The notes under the pieces are model-generated. The model saw nothing but the letters and a program-made list of their open reading frames with translations, made no database searches and was not told where the DNA came from. Below, one piece after another: positions 34,598 to 44,235 of a DNA stretch of 64,000 nt. Source of the stretch: Streptomyces sp. CB01580 (lineage in GTDB: Bacteria; Actinomycetota; Actinomycetes; Streptomycetales; Streptomycetaceae). The stretch spans positions 62,001 through 126,000 of the forward strand of contig NZ_LIXJ01000001.1 in assembly GCF_001905795.1 (NCBI RefSeq). Direction: 5' to 3'. The position numbers and the translations under genes were made by a program. Each line of letters starts with the position of its first letter. Within the stretch, counting starts at the first letter, position 1.

Positions 34598-35245
34598 CGC
34601 GCACGTCCGCAGGTGTGTCCCCGGTCTCCGGCCGTCCGGTTCTCGCGCCGCCGGACGCTGTTCGGCAGGACGCCCCGGATGTCGGTGACGAACGACAGGC
34701 AGCACGCTCGCCGGTCCGGGATCCGGTGGGCCGGGGCGTGGGGCACCCCCTCGGCCCGCATCCGGAGCCGACCCGTTCCGGTCACCGCTGCCGTGCCGGT
34801 CGGGCGGTCCCGCCCGGCAGGGTGGAACGGGCGAACCGGGCGGGCGTCGGAGCCACCGTCGCCCACCGGGGACTGCCCCGCCCCAGAAGCGTTCTCCCCG
34901 CGCGAGCAGAGGATGTGAGCGCGACGGCCATCATGAGATTCTCCTCGGCTCCGGTGGGCGACGAGCAGACGGGCTCCACTGCCGACGACAACCGGCAGCC
35001 CTTCACCGGCACGAACCGTTCCGGGCTTGCGATCCTCGGACCATCGAAGCCTCGCTCACGCTCAGGGCCACCGTTCCACACCGCGCTTCCGGTCTCGCCC
35101 TCACCCCGAAGGAACCCCTCCACGATACGGCGACCGCCGCGCGGGGCACGCCCCGACATTTGGACAATCGTCAGGTGGCCGAAGGCTCGTCGGTGGGGCG
35201 CCCGAGCCCCCTGCCGGATCGGTGCGATGTACGCGGCGGCACTGG
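34598..35245. other. Intergenic stretch without a recognisable gene
   Basis: 648 bp. Long frames exist on both strands but read as Arg/Pro/Gly-rich shadow translation with no family signals. It contains no visible hairpin worth naming. Confidence 0.4.
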
Positions 35246-35686
35246 TCAGCGGGGCATGTGACGGCCCAACTCCCTCACTTTCTCCCGCAGTTCATTGACC
35301 CGAGCTCCTGATTCGGTCAGGGCGGACCTCGCGGTGACGGCGAAAATCTGCACGTCTTCGAACGGGCCTTCCGGGTCGGCTTCGAGTTGTGACGGGTCCA
35401 CCTTGATTCCGGCGCGCTCCGCAAGCACGAGGACGGTGACGGTGAAACCTTCGCAGAGCGCGAGCAGAACGGTGTGGTTCGTTCTCCGGCGCCGTGCCAG
35501 CAGGGCGTGGACGAAGGCCTCGAAGGCGGCCGGGGCGATCTCGCACTCGTCGTTCTCCATCGGTCCGATGCCCGATGGGATCCCCAACTCGGCCTCGAAC
35601 AAGGCGATTTGGCGTTGGAACATGCGGGAAGCCCCGTTGGACGGGTTCCAGAGGGTCTCGTCGCCCAGGTTGAAGTACTGACTCAT
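35246..35686 (-). CDS. DUF6086-like protein (146 aa)
   Basis: Small soluble protein beginning MSQYFNLGDETLWNPSNGAS and continuing with a GIPSGIGPMENDECEI segment and a helical HALLARRRRTNHTVLLALCE region. I associate this pattern with the DUF6086 family of Streptomyces; the name is from memory and no function is known. AAAGGTGA lies upstream of ATG 35686, which is why it was preferred over upstream in-frame starts. It is monocistronic in appearance and divergent from the methyltransferase at 35891. Confidence 0.7.
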   Translation of the reverse strand: MSQYFNLGDETLWNPSNGASRMFQRQIALFEAELGIPSGIGPMENDECEIAPAAFEAFVHALLARRRRTNHTVLLALCEGFTVTVLVLAERAGIKVDPSQLEADPEGPFEDVQIFAVTARSALTESGARVNELREKVRELGRHMPR

Positions 35687-35890
35687 CGCGTCACCTTTCA
35701 GCTGACCACGGCAGGTCAGCGTAGCCGCCGGAGCAGCGGGGCCCACTGCGGCCGAACGGGCCCCGGGCCGCCGTACGGGCTCCACCGGAATGATGCCGCC
35801 GCCCACGGACATGGGGGCCCCTGATGGGGAGGTTCACGGCGTATCGAGGACAATGGTCCTCATAGAACGACCGCACTCTGAAGGAGCGTC

Positions 35891-36667
35891 ATGGCCAACA
35901 CGATCGACAAGGCAGCCTGGCGCTACGGGCCTCTGGCCTCACTGGTCTATGAAATCGACAAGCCGATCGGGACCTCGTTCGGGGACGTCGAGTTCTACGC
36001 GGACCGGCTCCGGGGCGTGTCCGGCCCGATCCTGGAACCTGCCGTGGGCACGGGCCGGATCCTGATTCCCCTGCTCGAACAGGGACTGACGGTGCGGGGC
36101 TACGACACCTCGCTCCCGATGCTGGAACAGTGCCGGGCCAACTGTGCGAAGCGCGGCCTGCCGGCCGATGTATTCGAAGCCGACATGACCACGTATCGCG
36201 ATCCCGGTTCCTGTGCGGCGATCGTGATTCCGACCGGGTCGTTCGCGTTGCTGTCCGACCGGTCCGGCGCGCTGGCCGCGCTGCGCGCCATGCACGAGAG
36301 CCTGGCCCCGGGTGGTCGGCTGATAGTGGATCTCGAACCGCCGTCCTTCACGACCGACCCCGGCACGGACCCCGTCCGGCACTGGTGGAACGACGAGCAA
36401 CTGATCACCCTGACCACGTGGCACAAGGAAGTGGACCCGGTCGCCCAGCGTTCGACCCGCTGGCTGCGCTACGAGTCCTGGAAGGAGGGGGCCCTGGAGC
36501 GGACCGAACTGCAGATCTTCTCCCTGCTCTGGTTCGGCCTCGCCGAGTTCACCCTGCTTCTGGAACAGGCCGGATTCACCACGGTCACGGCGCACGGCGA
36601 CTATCGAGCGGGGGTCGCACCGACCGCCTCCGACGACGTATGGACCTTCGAGGCCACTCGGGGATAG
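35891..36667 (+). CDS. Class I SAM-dependent methyltransferase
   Basis: 258 residues. Motif I is ILEPAVGTGRILIPLLEQG near residue 47, followed by the acidic loop GYDTSLPMLEQC and motif II FEADMTTYRDPG. The late segment SLLWFGLAEFTLLLEQAGF fits the family's C-terminal sheet. It would transfer a methyl group from S-adenosylmethionine to an unknown small molecule. GAAGGAGCG lies just upstream of the ATG. It stands alone, so the substrate cannot be inferred. Confidence 0.85.
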   Translation: MANTIDKAAWRYGPLASLVYEIDKPIGTSFGDVEFYADRLRGVSGPILEPAVGTGRILIPLLEQGLTVRGYDTSLPMLEQCRANCAKRGLPADVFEADMTTYRDPGSCAAIVIPTGSFALLSDRSGALAALRAMHESLAPGGRLIVDLEPPSFTTDPGTDPVRHWWNDEQLITLTTWHKEVDPVAQRSTRWLRYESWKEGALERTELQIFSLLWFGLAEFTLLLEQAGFTTVTAHGDYRAGVAPTASDDVWTFEATRG

Positions 36668-37178
36668 GCCACGCGGGACGCCACGTGGCGCCGTGGACGC
36701 CCACGGAAAACGGTCGCGCAGGTGATGCCGTGGGGACCGCCGAGGTCGAGCAAGTCCCCGTTCGTGCGCGCCCCCTCGGCGTGGTGGTAGTTTTCACGGC
36801 GGACTCAACCGCGTCGCTGCGGTCCGTGCCACCGGCGAGGGCCGGCGTGGCAGCCATGAATCCGGCGGCGGACAAAACCCACCCGTTCGCATACACGCCT
36901 TGCTCCGACCGCACGCCGACCGGCCGCACGCGTCCTGTCGCTCCCACCTTCTAAATCGCTGCCCGCCGACCACCGGCCCTCGCCCGTCACCCGTCGCTCA
37001 TCACCCGCTACCCGCCGCCCGTCGCCCGTCGCCGGGCCTGCCTTCCACGTGGTCGGGCGGATCATGCGTGGTCCTCTCGCGCGAACGCCGCACTGGTGGG
37101 CCCTGCGGCCACAGGCCGACGGGCCCATAATGGATGCGTCTCGCTTGTGTGGTGCTCCCACCTGCGACGAGGAGCGAA
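36668..37178. other. Intergenic region with low-complexity CCCGTCRC-like repeats
   Basis: 511 bp. Around 36975-37040 short units such as CCCGTCAC, CCCGTCGC and CCCGCTAC recur irregularly. No gene is supported. The promoter of the downstream regulator should lie at the right end. Confidence 0.45.
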
Positions 37179-39611
37179 ATGAGCGCCTCCGAGGATCGGC
37201 CGGGCGGTCGACCATCCGCCTTCCGTGCCTTGTCGACCGCAGTGCTCGACAGGGACGGCACGGTCCTGCGTTGGTCCCGGGCGGCGGCGGAGTTGCTGGG
37301 CCGTTCGAGTGAGGAGGTCTGCGGGCGTCCGGTCCGGGACCTGCTCGACGACGTCCCCTGCGAGGCCCGGGAAGACACGCGGCTTCCCGGCGGGATCCCG
37401 GAGACGGGCGAGACGCGGCTGCGCCACCGGTCCGGCCGCACGATCGACGTGACCTTCCGGGTGACACCCCTGGAAGGGGCGTCCGAGTTCGTGGTCGTGG
37501 CAGTCCCCACGCGCCGGCTCACGGACGTGGAGCAGGGCATGTCCTTCCTGGAGAGCTTGTTCTCCCAGGACCGGATCGCGGTCAGCATCCACGACACCGA
37601 CCTGAGGATCGTGCGGGCCAATCTCGCCTCGGAGGTGTTCGGCGTGCGGCCCGGACCATCACCCGACCGGCTGCGGGACGTGATGTCCGCGCAGGACGCC
37701 GAGGGCGTCGAGGCATCCCTCCGCGAGGTGCTGGAGACGGGTGTTCCCCTGGTGGGGAAGCACCAGCGGATGCGGTCGTCGCAGGGTGCCTGGCAGCGCC
37801 GGTCCCTTTCCCTGTCCGCCTTCCGGCTGGAGGACGCGACGGGCAGCCCGAACGGCGCCGCCGCGGTGTTCACGGACTCCACGGAACAGGACCGGTCCCG
37901 CCGCCACGTGGAGTTGCTGCATCGGGCGGCGAAGCGCATCGGTGCCTCCCTGGACGTCCTGCAGACCGCCCAGGACGTGCTCGACGCGCTGGTTCCCGCC
38001 CTCGGGGACGTGGGATGGGTGGAGCTCGCCGACGCCGTGTTCGACGGCGAGGAGCCGCCCAAGCTGTTCGGCGCCGGGCGGTGGCATCTGCGCCGGGCCG
38101 CGGTGGCGGCCGACCCGGGCCCCTGGCCCGCCGCACTGCTGCAACCCCTCGCGTCGTGCCCGCCACTGCCGGACGGCCTCATCATGCGAGACCTCCAGCG
38201 CGGCAGGACCGTCACCGGCGGGCTCGCCGAGTACCCCATGGGCCATGTCCCGGAGCTGGCACCGCTGTTCGTTCCGGAACACGGGCACTCGTTCGTGGCG
38301 TCGCCGCTCTTCGCGCGCGGGCTGGTGCTCGGTGTCGTCGCGATCTGGCGTGCCGAACAGCCGGATCCCTTCGACCAGGAAGAGGCGGACCTGCTGGAGG
38401 AGATCGCCACGCGGGCGGCCCTCGCCGTCGACAACGCCCGCCGGTACACGCACGAGCACCACGCGGCCGTCGCGCTCCAGCAGCGCCTGCTCCCCCGTGC
38501 CACCACCGACACCCCGGCGACCGAGACCGCGGGCCTGTACCGGCCGGCGGGGGGCGGGGCGGAGATCAGCGGCGACTGGTTCGACGTCGTCCCGCTGCCG
38601 TCGTTGCGGACCGCCCTGGTCGTCGGCGACGTCGTCGGACGCGGATTGCACGCCACGGCCATGATGGGCCGCCTGCGCACCGCCGTCCGCACCCTGGCCG
38701 ACCTGGAGCTCGATCCGGACGAACTGCTCACGCACCTCGACGACCTCGTGCGGCAGCTCGAGGACGAGGCTCCCCCGGGGCACCGGGACACCATCGGCGG
38801 CACCTGCCTGTACGCCGTCTACGACCCGGTCACCCGCTGCTGCACCCTGGCCAGCGCAGGGCATCCGCCACCCGTCCTGGTCCACCCCGACGGCACCACC
38901 GAGGTGCTGGAGCTGTCCCCCGGCCCGCCCCTCGGCGTCGGCGGCATGCCCTTCGAGGCCACCACGGTCGAACTGGAGCCGGGAAGCGTCCTGGCCCTTT
39001 ACACCGACGGTGTGATCGAACGCGCCGACCACGACCCCGCCCGCGGACTGCGGCGGCTGGTGAACGCCCTCGAAACGTTCTGCCGCCCCGACCGCCCCCT
39101 GGACGACCTCGGCCGGGACCTCCTCGCGGACACCAGCGAGGCCCCGCCCGACGACGACATCGCCCTCCTCCTCGCCCGCACCCGGGCCATCGCGCCGGAG
39201 AACACGGCGAGTTGGGAATTCCCCACCGATCCCTCCGAGGTCGCCACCGCTCGGGAGACGGCCTCACGGCAGCTCACCGCCTGGGGACTCGACGAGCTGG
39301 CCTTCACCACCGAGCTGGTGGTCAGCGAGCTGGTCACCAACGCCATCCGCTACGCGGGCGGCCCGGTGGGGCTGCGGCTCATCCGGGAGAGCGTGCTGGT
39401 CTGCGAGGTCTCCGACCCGAGCAGCACCCAGCCCCGCCTGCGCCGGGCCCGGACCACGGACGAGGGCGGCCGCGGCCTGTTCCTCGTCGCCCAGCTCACC
39501 TCCCGTTGGGGAAGCCGCTACGGCCGACGTGGGAAGACCATCTGGACCGAGCAGCCTCTCGACACGACGGCCGACGACCTCCCCGAGCTGTCGCCGTCCG
39601 CGCTCTCCTGA
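37179..39611 (+). CDS. PAS-GAF-PP2C (SpoIIE) phosphatase with C-terminal HATPase domain
   Basis: 810 residues. Order: a PAS domain (about 10-110, TVLRWSRAAAELLGRS), a second PAS-like region to about 235, a GAF domain (about 250-420, FVASPLFARGLVLGVVAIWR), and a PP2C/SpoIIE phosphatase (about 430-665) with GGAEISGDWFDVV, LVVGDVVGRG, LASAGHPPP and ALYTDGVIE. A HATPase_c anti-sigma-type domain (about 675-800) with ELVVSELVTNAIRYA ends the protein. These multi-domain Streptomyces proteins are thought to act in partner-switching control of sigma factors, with phosphatase and kinase-like activities. ATG 37179 has GAGGAG upstream. No sigma factor or anti-sigma antagonist lies next to it, so its partners are elsewhere. 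Confidence 0.9.
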   Translation: MSASEDRPGGRPSAFRALSTAVLDRDGTVLRWSRAAAELLGRSSEEVCGRPVRDLLDDVPCEAREDTRLPGGIPETGETRLRHRSGRTIDVTFRVTPLEGASEFVVVAVPTRRLTDVEQGMSFLESLFSQDRIAVSIHDTDLRIVRANLASEVFGVRPGPSPDRLRDVMSAQDAEGVEASLREVLETGVPLVGKHQRMRSSQGAWQRRSLSLSAFRLEDATGSPNGAAAVFTDSTEQDRSRRHVELLHRAAKRIGASLDVLQTAQDVLDALVPALGDVGWVELADAVFDGEEPPKLFGAGRWHLRRAAVAADPGPWPAALLQPLASCPPLPDGLIMRDLQRGRTVTGGLAEYPMGHVPELAPLFVPEHGHSFVASPLFARGLVLGVVAIWRAEQPDPFDQEEADLLEEIATRAALAVDNARRYTHEHHAAVALQQRLLPRATTDTPATETAGLYRPAGGGAEISGDWFDVVPLPSLRTALVVGDVVGRGLHATAMMGRLRTAVRTLADLELDPDELLTHLDDLVRQLEDEAPPGHRDTIGGTCLYAVYDPVTRCCTLASAGHPPPVLVHPDGTTEVLELSPGPPLGVGGMPFEATTVELEPGSVLALYTDGVIERADHDPARGLRRLVNALETFCRPDRPLDDLGRDLLADTSEAPPDDDIALLLARTRAIAPENTASWEFPTDPSEVATARETASRQLTAWGLDELAFTTELVVSELVTNAIRYAGGPVGLRLIRESVLVCEVSDPSSTQPRLRRARTTDEGGRGLFLVAQLTSRWGSRYGRRGKTIWTEQPLDTTADDLPELSPSALS

Positions 39612-39715
39612 CACCGGGGGCCGCTCCGCGGCACGCCCGCCCGTATGGAATGCGGTGCGGCGGGAACGGTGACGTCCCCGCCGCACCGCTCGGCCGACCG
39701 GCCCGGCGCACAGGG

Positions 39716-40561
39716 TCAGTTGTTGGCGACGAAGTCGATGACCAGCCGGTTGAACTCGTCGGCGTGCTCGATCATCGCCCAGTGCCCGCAGTGGTTGAGC
39801 AGCACCAGTCGGCTGTCCGGGATGTTCGCCAGCAGGTGGAGCGAGGTCTCGTACGAGACGACGCGGTCGTCGCGGCCGTGGATGAGCAGCGTCGGCACCT
39901 GGATCGCCGGGAGGAGAGCCGGGTCGACCCACTTCGGCAGCGGCGCGCCCTTCGGCAGGCCGTCCACGTAGTTGCGCAGGTGCTCGGGGCGGGCGAGCGC
40001 GGCGTCCGAACGCGCCTTGCACAGCTCGGGGGTGGCGAACCGGGCCTTGTCGTAGACCATGATCTCGACGAGTCGGCGCATGTTCTCCGGGCCGGCGTCG
40101 CGGTAGGCCTCGATGAGGACCTTGAGGCCCTCCGAGGGACCGTCCCCGGCACCGAAGAGCGTCGGCATCCGGCCGACCGGCGGGCCCATGGTGACCAGGT
40201 GCGAGATGCGGTCGGGGTACTCGGTGGCCAGTCGCAGCGAGGTCTGGCCGCCCATCGAGTTGCCGACGAACGCGGCCTTGTCGATGCCGAGGGCGTCCAG
40301 GAACCGGATCGCCGTGTCCACGTGGTCGAGCTGTTCGACGGTGGCGGCGTCCGACTCTCCCCAGCCGGGCATGTCGACGGCATACACGTGGAAGTGCTCG
40401 GCCAGCGCCTCGATGTTTCCGGCGAAGTTGCTCCAGCCGGTGGCGCCGGGACCGCTGCCGTGCAGCAGGACGACCGGGTGGCCGGAGCCCGCCTCGTAGT
40501 AGCGCAGGTTCCAGTCGCCCGCCCGGACGGTGCGCGCGATGTCGTTGGGGTCGAGGGTCAT
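39716..40561 (-). CDS. Meta-cleavage product hydrolase (alpha/beta fold)
   Basis: 281 residues. HGSGPGATGWSNF forms the oxyanion loop, GNSMGGQTSLRLA carries the nucleophile Ser near residue 105, the acid is in HGRDDRVV, and the His is in NHCGHWAMIEH. This is the MhpC/HsaD-type pattern: the enzyme splits the C-C bond of a ring-fission product into a 2-hydroxydienoate and an acid. The start overlaps the stop of the dioxygenase gene by one base (TGATG), so the two are translated together. It is the last gene of the operon hydroxylase - dioxygenase - hydrolase, and its product would feed the hydratase at 46202. Confidence 0.9.
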   Translation of the reverse strand: MTLDPNDIARTVRAGDWNLRYYEAGSGHPVVLLHGSGPGATGWSNFAGNIEALAEHFHVYAVDMPGWGESDAATVEQLDHVDTAIRFLDALGIDKAAFVGNSMGGQTSLRLATEYPDRISHLVTMGPPVGRMPTLFGAGDGPSEGLKVLIEAYRDAGPENMRRLVEIMVYDKARFATPELCKARSDAALARPEHLRNYVDGLPKGAPLPKWVDPALLPAIQVPTLLIHGRDDRVVSYETSLHLLANIPDSRLVLLNHCGHWAMIEHADEFNRLVIDFVANN

Positions 40562-41493
40562 CAGTGGTCCTCTCCATGGGGATCGGGGGCGGCGGCGAGC
40601 AGTTCGGCGACGGCGCCCGGGGGCCGGTGGCCCCAGCTGTGCAGCCGGTCGAGCGTCCTCACCTCCCACGTCTCGTCGTCGATGATCAGCCCGCCCCAGC
40701 CGTACTCGATGCTGAAGCCCGAGGGCGTGAAGACGTAGAAGCTGAACATGTGGTCGTTGGGGTGCATGCCGAGTGTCATCTCGAACGGCTGCTGGGCGTC
40801 CATGCACCGGTCGTAGGCCGCGCCGACGTCGCGGATGTCGGTCACCTCGACCATGAAGTGGTGGGTCTTCTTCGGCGAGGGCATGTCCCCGAAGGCGACG
40901 GTGTGGTGGCGGCCGTTGCAGTGCAGGAAGATCAGGTCGGCGACGATGCCCGGGGCCAGTTCCTCGACGATGGTGTCGCTGACCTTGAACCCGAGCAGGT
41001 CGATGTAGAAGCCCAGGTAGTCCTCCCGCGAGACGCCGTGCGCCAGCAGGACCTGATGACCGGCGCCGCCCGCGCCGGTCACGAAGGCGCCGAGCAGCTT
41101 CGCGGACTCGAACGGGGTCGCCGCGTCGGCCAGGCCGGTGACCAGCTCGACCCGGTTGCCCATCGGGTCCGTGGTGACGAAGATCCGCTCCACCTTGCGG
41201 GCCGCGGCGAGACCGGCGTCGCCCTCGACCACCTCGATCCCCGCCTCGCGGACCTTCGCCACCAGGGCTTCGAGCGCGACCGCGTCCGAGACCTCGTAGC
41301 CGGAGGCCACGAGGTCGTCGGCCGGTCCTTCGGTGATGATCCAGCGGTGCGCCTTCTCATCGGTGCGCAGTGTGAACCCGTCGTGGGTCCGCTCACCGAC
41401 CTGCATGCCCAGCAGTTCGACACCGAAGTTCTCCCACTCGGTGGTGCTGCTGACTTCGTAGACGACGTAACCGAGTTCCTTGACCCCGGACAT
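40561..41493 (-). CDS. Extradiol catechol dioxygenase (VOC type I)
   Basis: 310 residues with two vicinal-oxygen-chelate modules. The Fe(II) ligands appear as His near 143 in GHQVLLAHG, His near 210 in THHFMVEV and Glu near 263 in FSIEYGWGG. The length and layout match 2,3-dihydroxybiphenyl-type dioxygenases (BphC/HsaC), not the unrelated LigB-type enzyme MhpB. It would open a catechol ring next to the hydroxyls. It is preceded 71 bp upstream by the flavin hydroxylase that should make its catechol and followed by the matching C-C hydrolase. Confidence 0.88.
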   Translation of the reverse strand: MSGVKELGYVVYEVSSTTEWENFGVELLGMQVGERTHDGFTLRTDEKAHRWIITEGPADDLVASGYEVSDAVALEALVAKVREAGIEVVEGDAGLAAARKVERIFVTTDPMGNRVELVTGLADAATPFESAKLLGAFVTGAGGAGHQVLLAHGVSREDYLGFYIDLLGFKVSDTIVEELAPGIVADLIFLHCNGRHHTVAFGDMPSPKKTHHFMVEVTDIRDVGAAYDRCMDAQQPFEMTLGMHPNDHMFSFYVFTPSGFSIEYGWGGLIIDDETWEVRTLDRLHSWGHRPPGAVAELLAAAPDPHGEDH

Positions 41494-41564
41494 CTGACTC
41501 CTCCTCGTCCTTCTCAGGCTTCTTCCCGGACCGGACCGGCCCGGCGGGGCGCGGTCCGCCGGTC

Positions 41565-43061
41565 TCAGGCGGGTACGGCCAGGCCGCTGACGTCGGCCGC
41601 GGCGACGAACTTGTCGGGACGCACCGCCACGGCGCGGGCACCGTACCCGCGCAGCCACGGCAGCAGGACCTCGTCGAGGTCGACCAGTTCGTCGGGGCCC
41701 TGGGTGCGCGCCGACTTCGGGCGCACCGCGATGTACCGGGCTCCGAGCGTGTCCCAGGCGGCCTTCTCCTCGGCGGTCAGCAGAGTCGCCGGGTCGACGT
41801 CGTCGCCGAGCAGGGCGAAGCCGCTGCCGAGCAGGTCGTCCAGGCGCGCCATCCGGCCCGCGGTGTCGCCGACGACCGGCTGCGGGACCATCTGGCCGAC
41901 GGCGCTGGTCTCGCCGACCGGGCCCCTGAGCCATCCGGCCAGGAGCGTCGGCGGGGCGTTGAGCGGCGGCTCGACCCCGGTGACCTCCTGTTTGATGACC
42001 TGGCCCAGTGCGACGGCGAGGTCGGTGTAGAAGGCGGCGTTGGGGCGCCGCTCCGCCTCATAGGTGTCGAGCCAGCTCTCGGGCAGTTCGCCCTTGATGA
42101 CGCGGGCGAGTTTCCAGCCCAGGTCGTGGGCGTCGCGCATGCCGGTCTGCATTCCGGCCCCGGCCCACGGCGGCATCAGGTGGGCCGCGTCTCCGGCCAG
42201 GAAGACCCGGCCGTTGCGCCAGGCGTCGGACATGCGGACGTGGTGCTTGTAGAAGGCGTGCTGGTGGATCTCGACGTCGTCCGGTGTGACGCCGAGGGCT
42301 TCGAGCAGCGGCCACACCTCGGCGCCGGTCGGGTAGTCCTCCGGGGTCTCGTCGGGCTTGAGCGGGATCTCCCAGCGGTGGTTGCCCGCGGAGAGCGCGA
42401 TGTCGACGACCGGGCGTTCCTTGTCGGACCAGAACGTCAGGACGTCGCGGTCGGGCCACCAGCGCTTGACGCGGCAGTCGATGACCACCCAGGTGACGTC
42501 GCCGGTGTCGCCCAGCAGTCGGCAGCCCGCCTGGCCGCGGGTCGCGCTGCTGCCGCCGTCGGCGCCGATCGCGTACCGGGCGCGGACGGTGCGCGTCTCG
42601 CCGGTCGCCGCGTCCTCGGAGGTGACCGTGACGCCGTCGGCGTCCTGGTCGATGCCGGTGGCCTCGGCGCCGTAGTGCACGGTGACGCGATCGCCGTACT
42701 CCCGTGCCGCTTCGCGCAGTTCGGCCTCCATCGTCGGCTGGTAGATGTTGAAGGCACGGGCGCTGCATCCCAGCGCCGACCGCGGCCGGTCGATGCGCAT
42801 GATCTGCGTGCCGTCGTAGGTGACCCAGCGCAGGGCCCGCTGCGGCTCGATCTTCTTCTCGACCCGCTCGTCGATGCCGAGGTCCTGGAAGATCCGCATC
42901 GTCCAGTCGTCGACGGTCACGGCCCGGGCCCGGGGATAGAGATCCTTGTCCCGCTCGATGACGACGGTGGAGACGCCGTTCCTGGCGAGGGTGAGCGCGG
43001 CGATCACTCCGGTCGGGCCGTACCCGACGATGGCGACATCCGCGTCGTAGCTCTGGGTCAT
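41565..43061 (-). CDS. FAD-dependent aromatic hydroxylase (MhpA-like)
   Basis: 498 residues. The FAD-binding GYGPTGVIAALTLARNG lies at the N-terminus and the second FAD motif VFLAGDAAHLMPPWAGAGMQ near 290. A thioredoxin-like C-terminal part follows, as in MhpA-type phenol hydroxylases that add an ortho hydroxyl to 3-hydroxyphenylpropionate-like or resorcinol-like substrates. ATG 43061 is preferred to an earlier frame start that overlaps the palindromic operator. It is first in the meta-cleavage operon. The exact ring substrate cannot be read from the sequence. Confidence 0.88.
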   Translation of the reverse strand: MTQSYDADVAIVGYGPTGVIAALTLARNGVSTVVIERDKDLYPRARAVTVDDWTMRIFQDLGIDERVEKKIEPQRALRWVTYDGTQIMRIDRPRSALGCSARAFNIYQPTMEAELREAAREYGDRVTVHYGAEATGIDQDADGVTVTSEDAATGETRTVRARYAIGADGGSSATRGQAGCRLLGDTGDVTWVVIDCRVKRWWPDRDVLTFWSDKERPVVDIALSAGNHRWEIPLKPDETPEDYPTGAEVWPLLEALGVTPDDVEIHQHAFYKHHVRMSDAWRNGRVFLAGDAAHLMPPWAGAGMQTGMRDAHDLGWKLARVIKGELPESWLDTYEAERRPNAAFYTDLAVALGQVIKQEVTGVEPPLNAPPTLLAGWLRGPVGETSAVGQMVPQPVVGDTAGRMARLDDLLGSGFALLGDDVDPATLLTAEEKAAWDTLGARYIAVRPKSARTQGPDELVDLDEVLLPWLRGYGARAVAVRPDKFVAAADVSGLAVPA

Positions 43062-43107
43062 GCGATGACTCCGTTGTCCATCCGCACTGCCATGGGTGCG
43101 CAGGTTT

Positions 43108-43123
43108 TGGACCGATCGGTCCA
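43108..43123. promoter_or_regulatory. 16-bp palindromic operator candidate for TetR
   Basis: TGGACCGATCGGTCCA is a perfect palindrome 47 bp upstream of the hydroxylase start, in the direction expected for control of the meta-cleavage operon. The TetR gene at 43559 is divergent to that operon and its likely partner. Confidence 0.7.
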
Positions 43124-43558
43124 TTTGCAGGGGAGGTTAACAACGCACGTCGGTCGCGTGTCAAGGGTTGATGCGCGATGAAACGACCTCGCCCGCGATC
43201 GGAGCGGCGCGGGACGGGTCGGACGCGGTTGCGGCGGACCGTGGCCGGGGGCCCGCCCGAGGCCTGTTCCTCCTCCGACGACACGGCGAGGCACGCAGTC
43301 GCCGACGGGCGCCCACCAGGGGCGGTCGGGACAGCCCTTACGACCCCGCCCACGATGGTCAGCGGCGTCGCGGTGTCCGGGACCTCCGCCTCCGGCGTTG
43401 TCGTCAGTTGCCGACGCTCCTTCCCCGAGCTCTCAGCTGCTTTCGAGCAGGGGAGACCCCATCCGACCCGACTCCCTCCTCCGCCTTGGATTCGAAGGTC
43501 CCGGACACCGCTCCTTCTCCCACCGCCAATCGTGGGCAAGGTCGTTAGACTTCGATGA
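43124..43558. other. Gap between meta operon and TetR gene, with a Streptomyces-type repeat
   Basis: 435 bp without a supported gene. At 43420-43461, TTCCCCGAGCTCTCAGC and TTTCGAGCAGGGGAGACCCC resemble a short repeat I have seen upstream of many Streptomyces genes. The TetR promoter should lie after it. Confidence 0.45.
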
Positions 43559-44209
43559 GTGCAGAATTCCGCGCAGCAGGCGCACTCCGGAAACCGACGC
43601 GGCCGACGGTCACGGCAGGAGATCCTCGACGCCACCGCGCGGGTGATGTCCGCGCGCGGTTACGCGGGCACGTCGATGTCGGCGCTCGTCAAGGAGACGG
43701 GCCTGCCGAAGAGTGCCTTCTACCACCACTTCGACTCCAAGGCGGGGCTGCTGTCGGCCGTCATGGAGCAAGGGGCGCACGACTTCTTCAACGCGATGCG
43801 CGACGCCCACCGCGACCCTCCGGAGGGCGGCGGTCCGCGCGAGCGACTGGGCTGGTACCTCCAGCGGACGGGCGAGGTGCTGAAGCACCGGGAGGATTTC
43901 CTGCGCCTGCTACTGGTGCTGGTGATGAGCCATGAGGCGGCCGAGGCGCCGGAGGCGCTGCGGACCGTGATCACGGTCCGCGACGAGGGGCGCGACTACA
44001 TGCGCCACATGATCCGCTCGTCGTTCATCGGCGCGGGCGAGGACGCCGCGAACACGGTCGCGGACGCCCTCGCCCACTTCGGCATGGCCGGTTTCGACGG
44101 CGCTTTCGTATCCCTCCAGTCGGAGGACGGCAAGCCGATATCGGAGTACATGCGAGAGCTCACGAACGCCATGACGGCGCTCGGCGAGGCGCTGATCGCT
44201 CCCCGCTGA
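43559..44209 (+). CDS. TetR-family regulator of aromatic catabolism
   Basis: 216 residues. The DNA-binding helices are RQEILDATARVMSARGYAG and TSMSALVKETGLPKSAFYHH, followed by a variable ligand domain with RLLLVLVMSHEAAEAPEAL. It sits between the two meta-cleavage operons, divergent from the hydroxylase operon and convergent with the aldolase. It probably represses the hydroxylase operon through the palindrome at 43108, released by an aromatic compound. The start is GTG 43559. Confidence 0.85.
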   Translation: MQNSAQQAHSGNRRGRRSRQEILDATARVMSARGYAGTSMSALVKETGLPKSAFYHHFDSKAGLLSAVMEQGAHDFFNAMRDAHRDPPEGGGPRERLGWYLQRTGEVLKHREDFLRLLLVLVMSHEAAEAPEALRTVITVRDEGRDYMRHMIRSSFIGAGEDAANTVADALAHFGMAGFDGAFVSLQSEDGKPISEYMRELTNAMTALGEALIAPR

Positions 44210-44235
44210 GCGCCGGTCACGGCCCGAGCGACGGG

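Noticed and set aside
34598..35298. Plus-strand 227-codon frame between LysR and DUF6086
   Set aside because: Low-information Arg/Pro/Ala sequence overlapping the real minus-strand gene, with no family features.
40561..42030. Long plus-strand frame opposite the dioxygenase and hydroxylase genes
   Set aside because: Antisense shadow; the minus strand has complete enzyme motifs and coupled starts.
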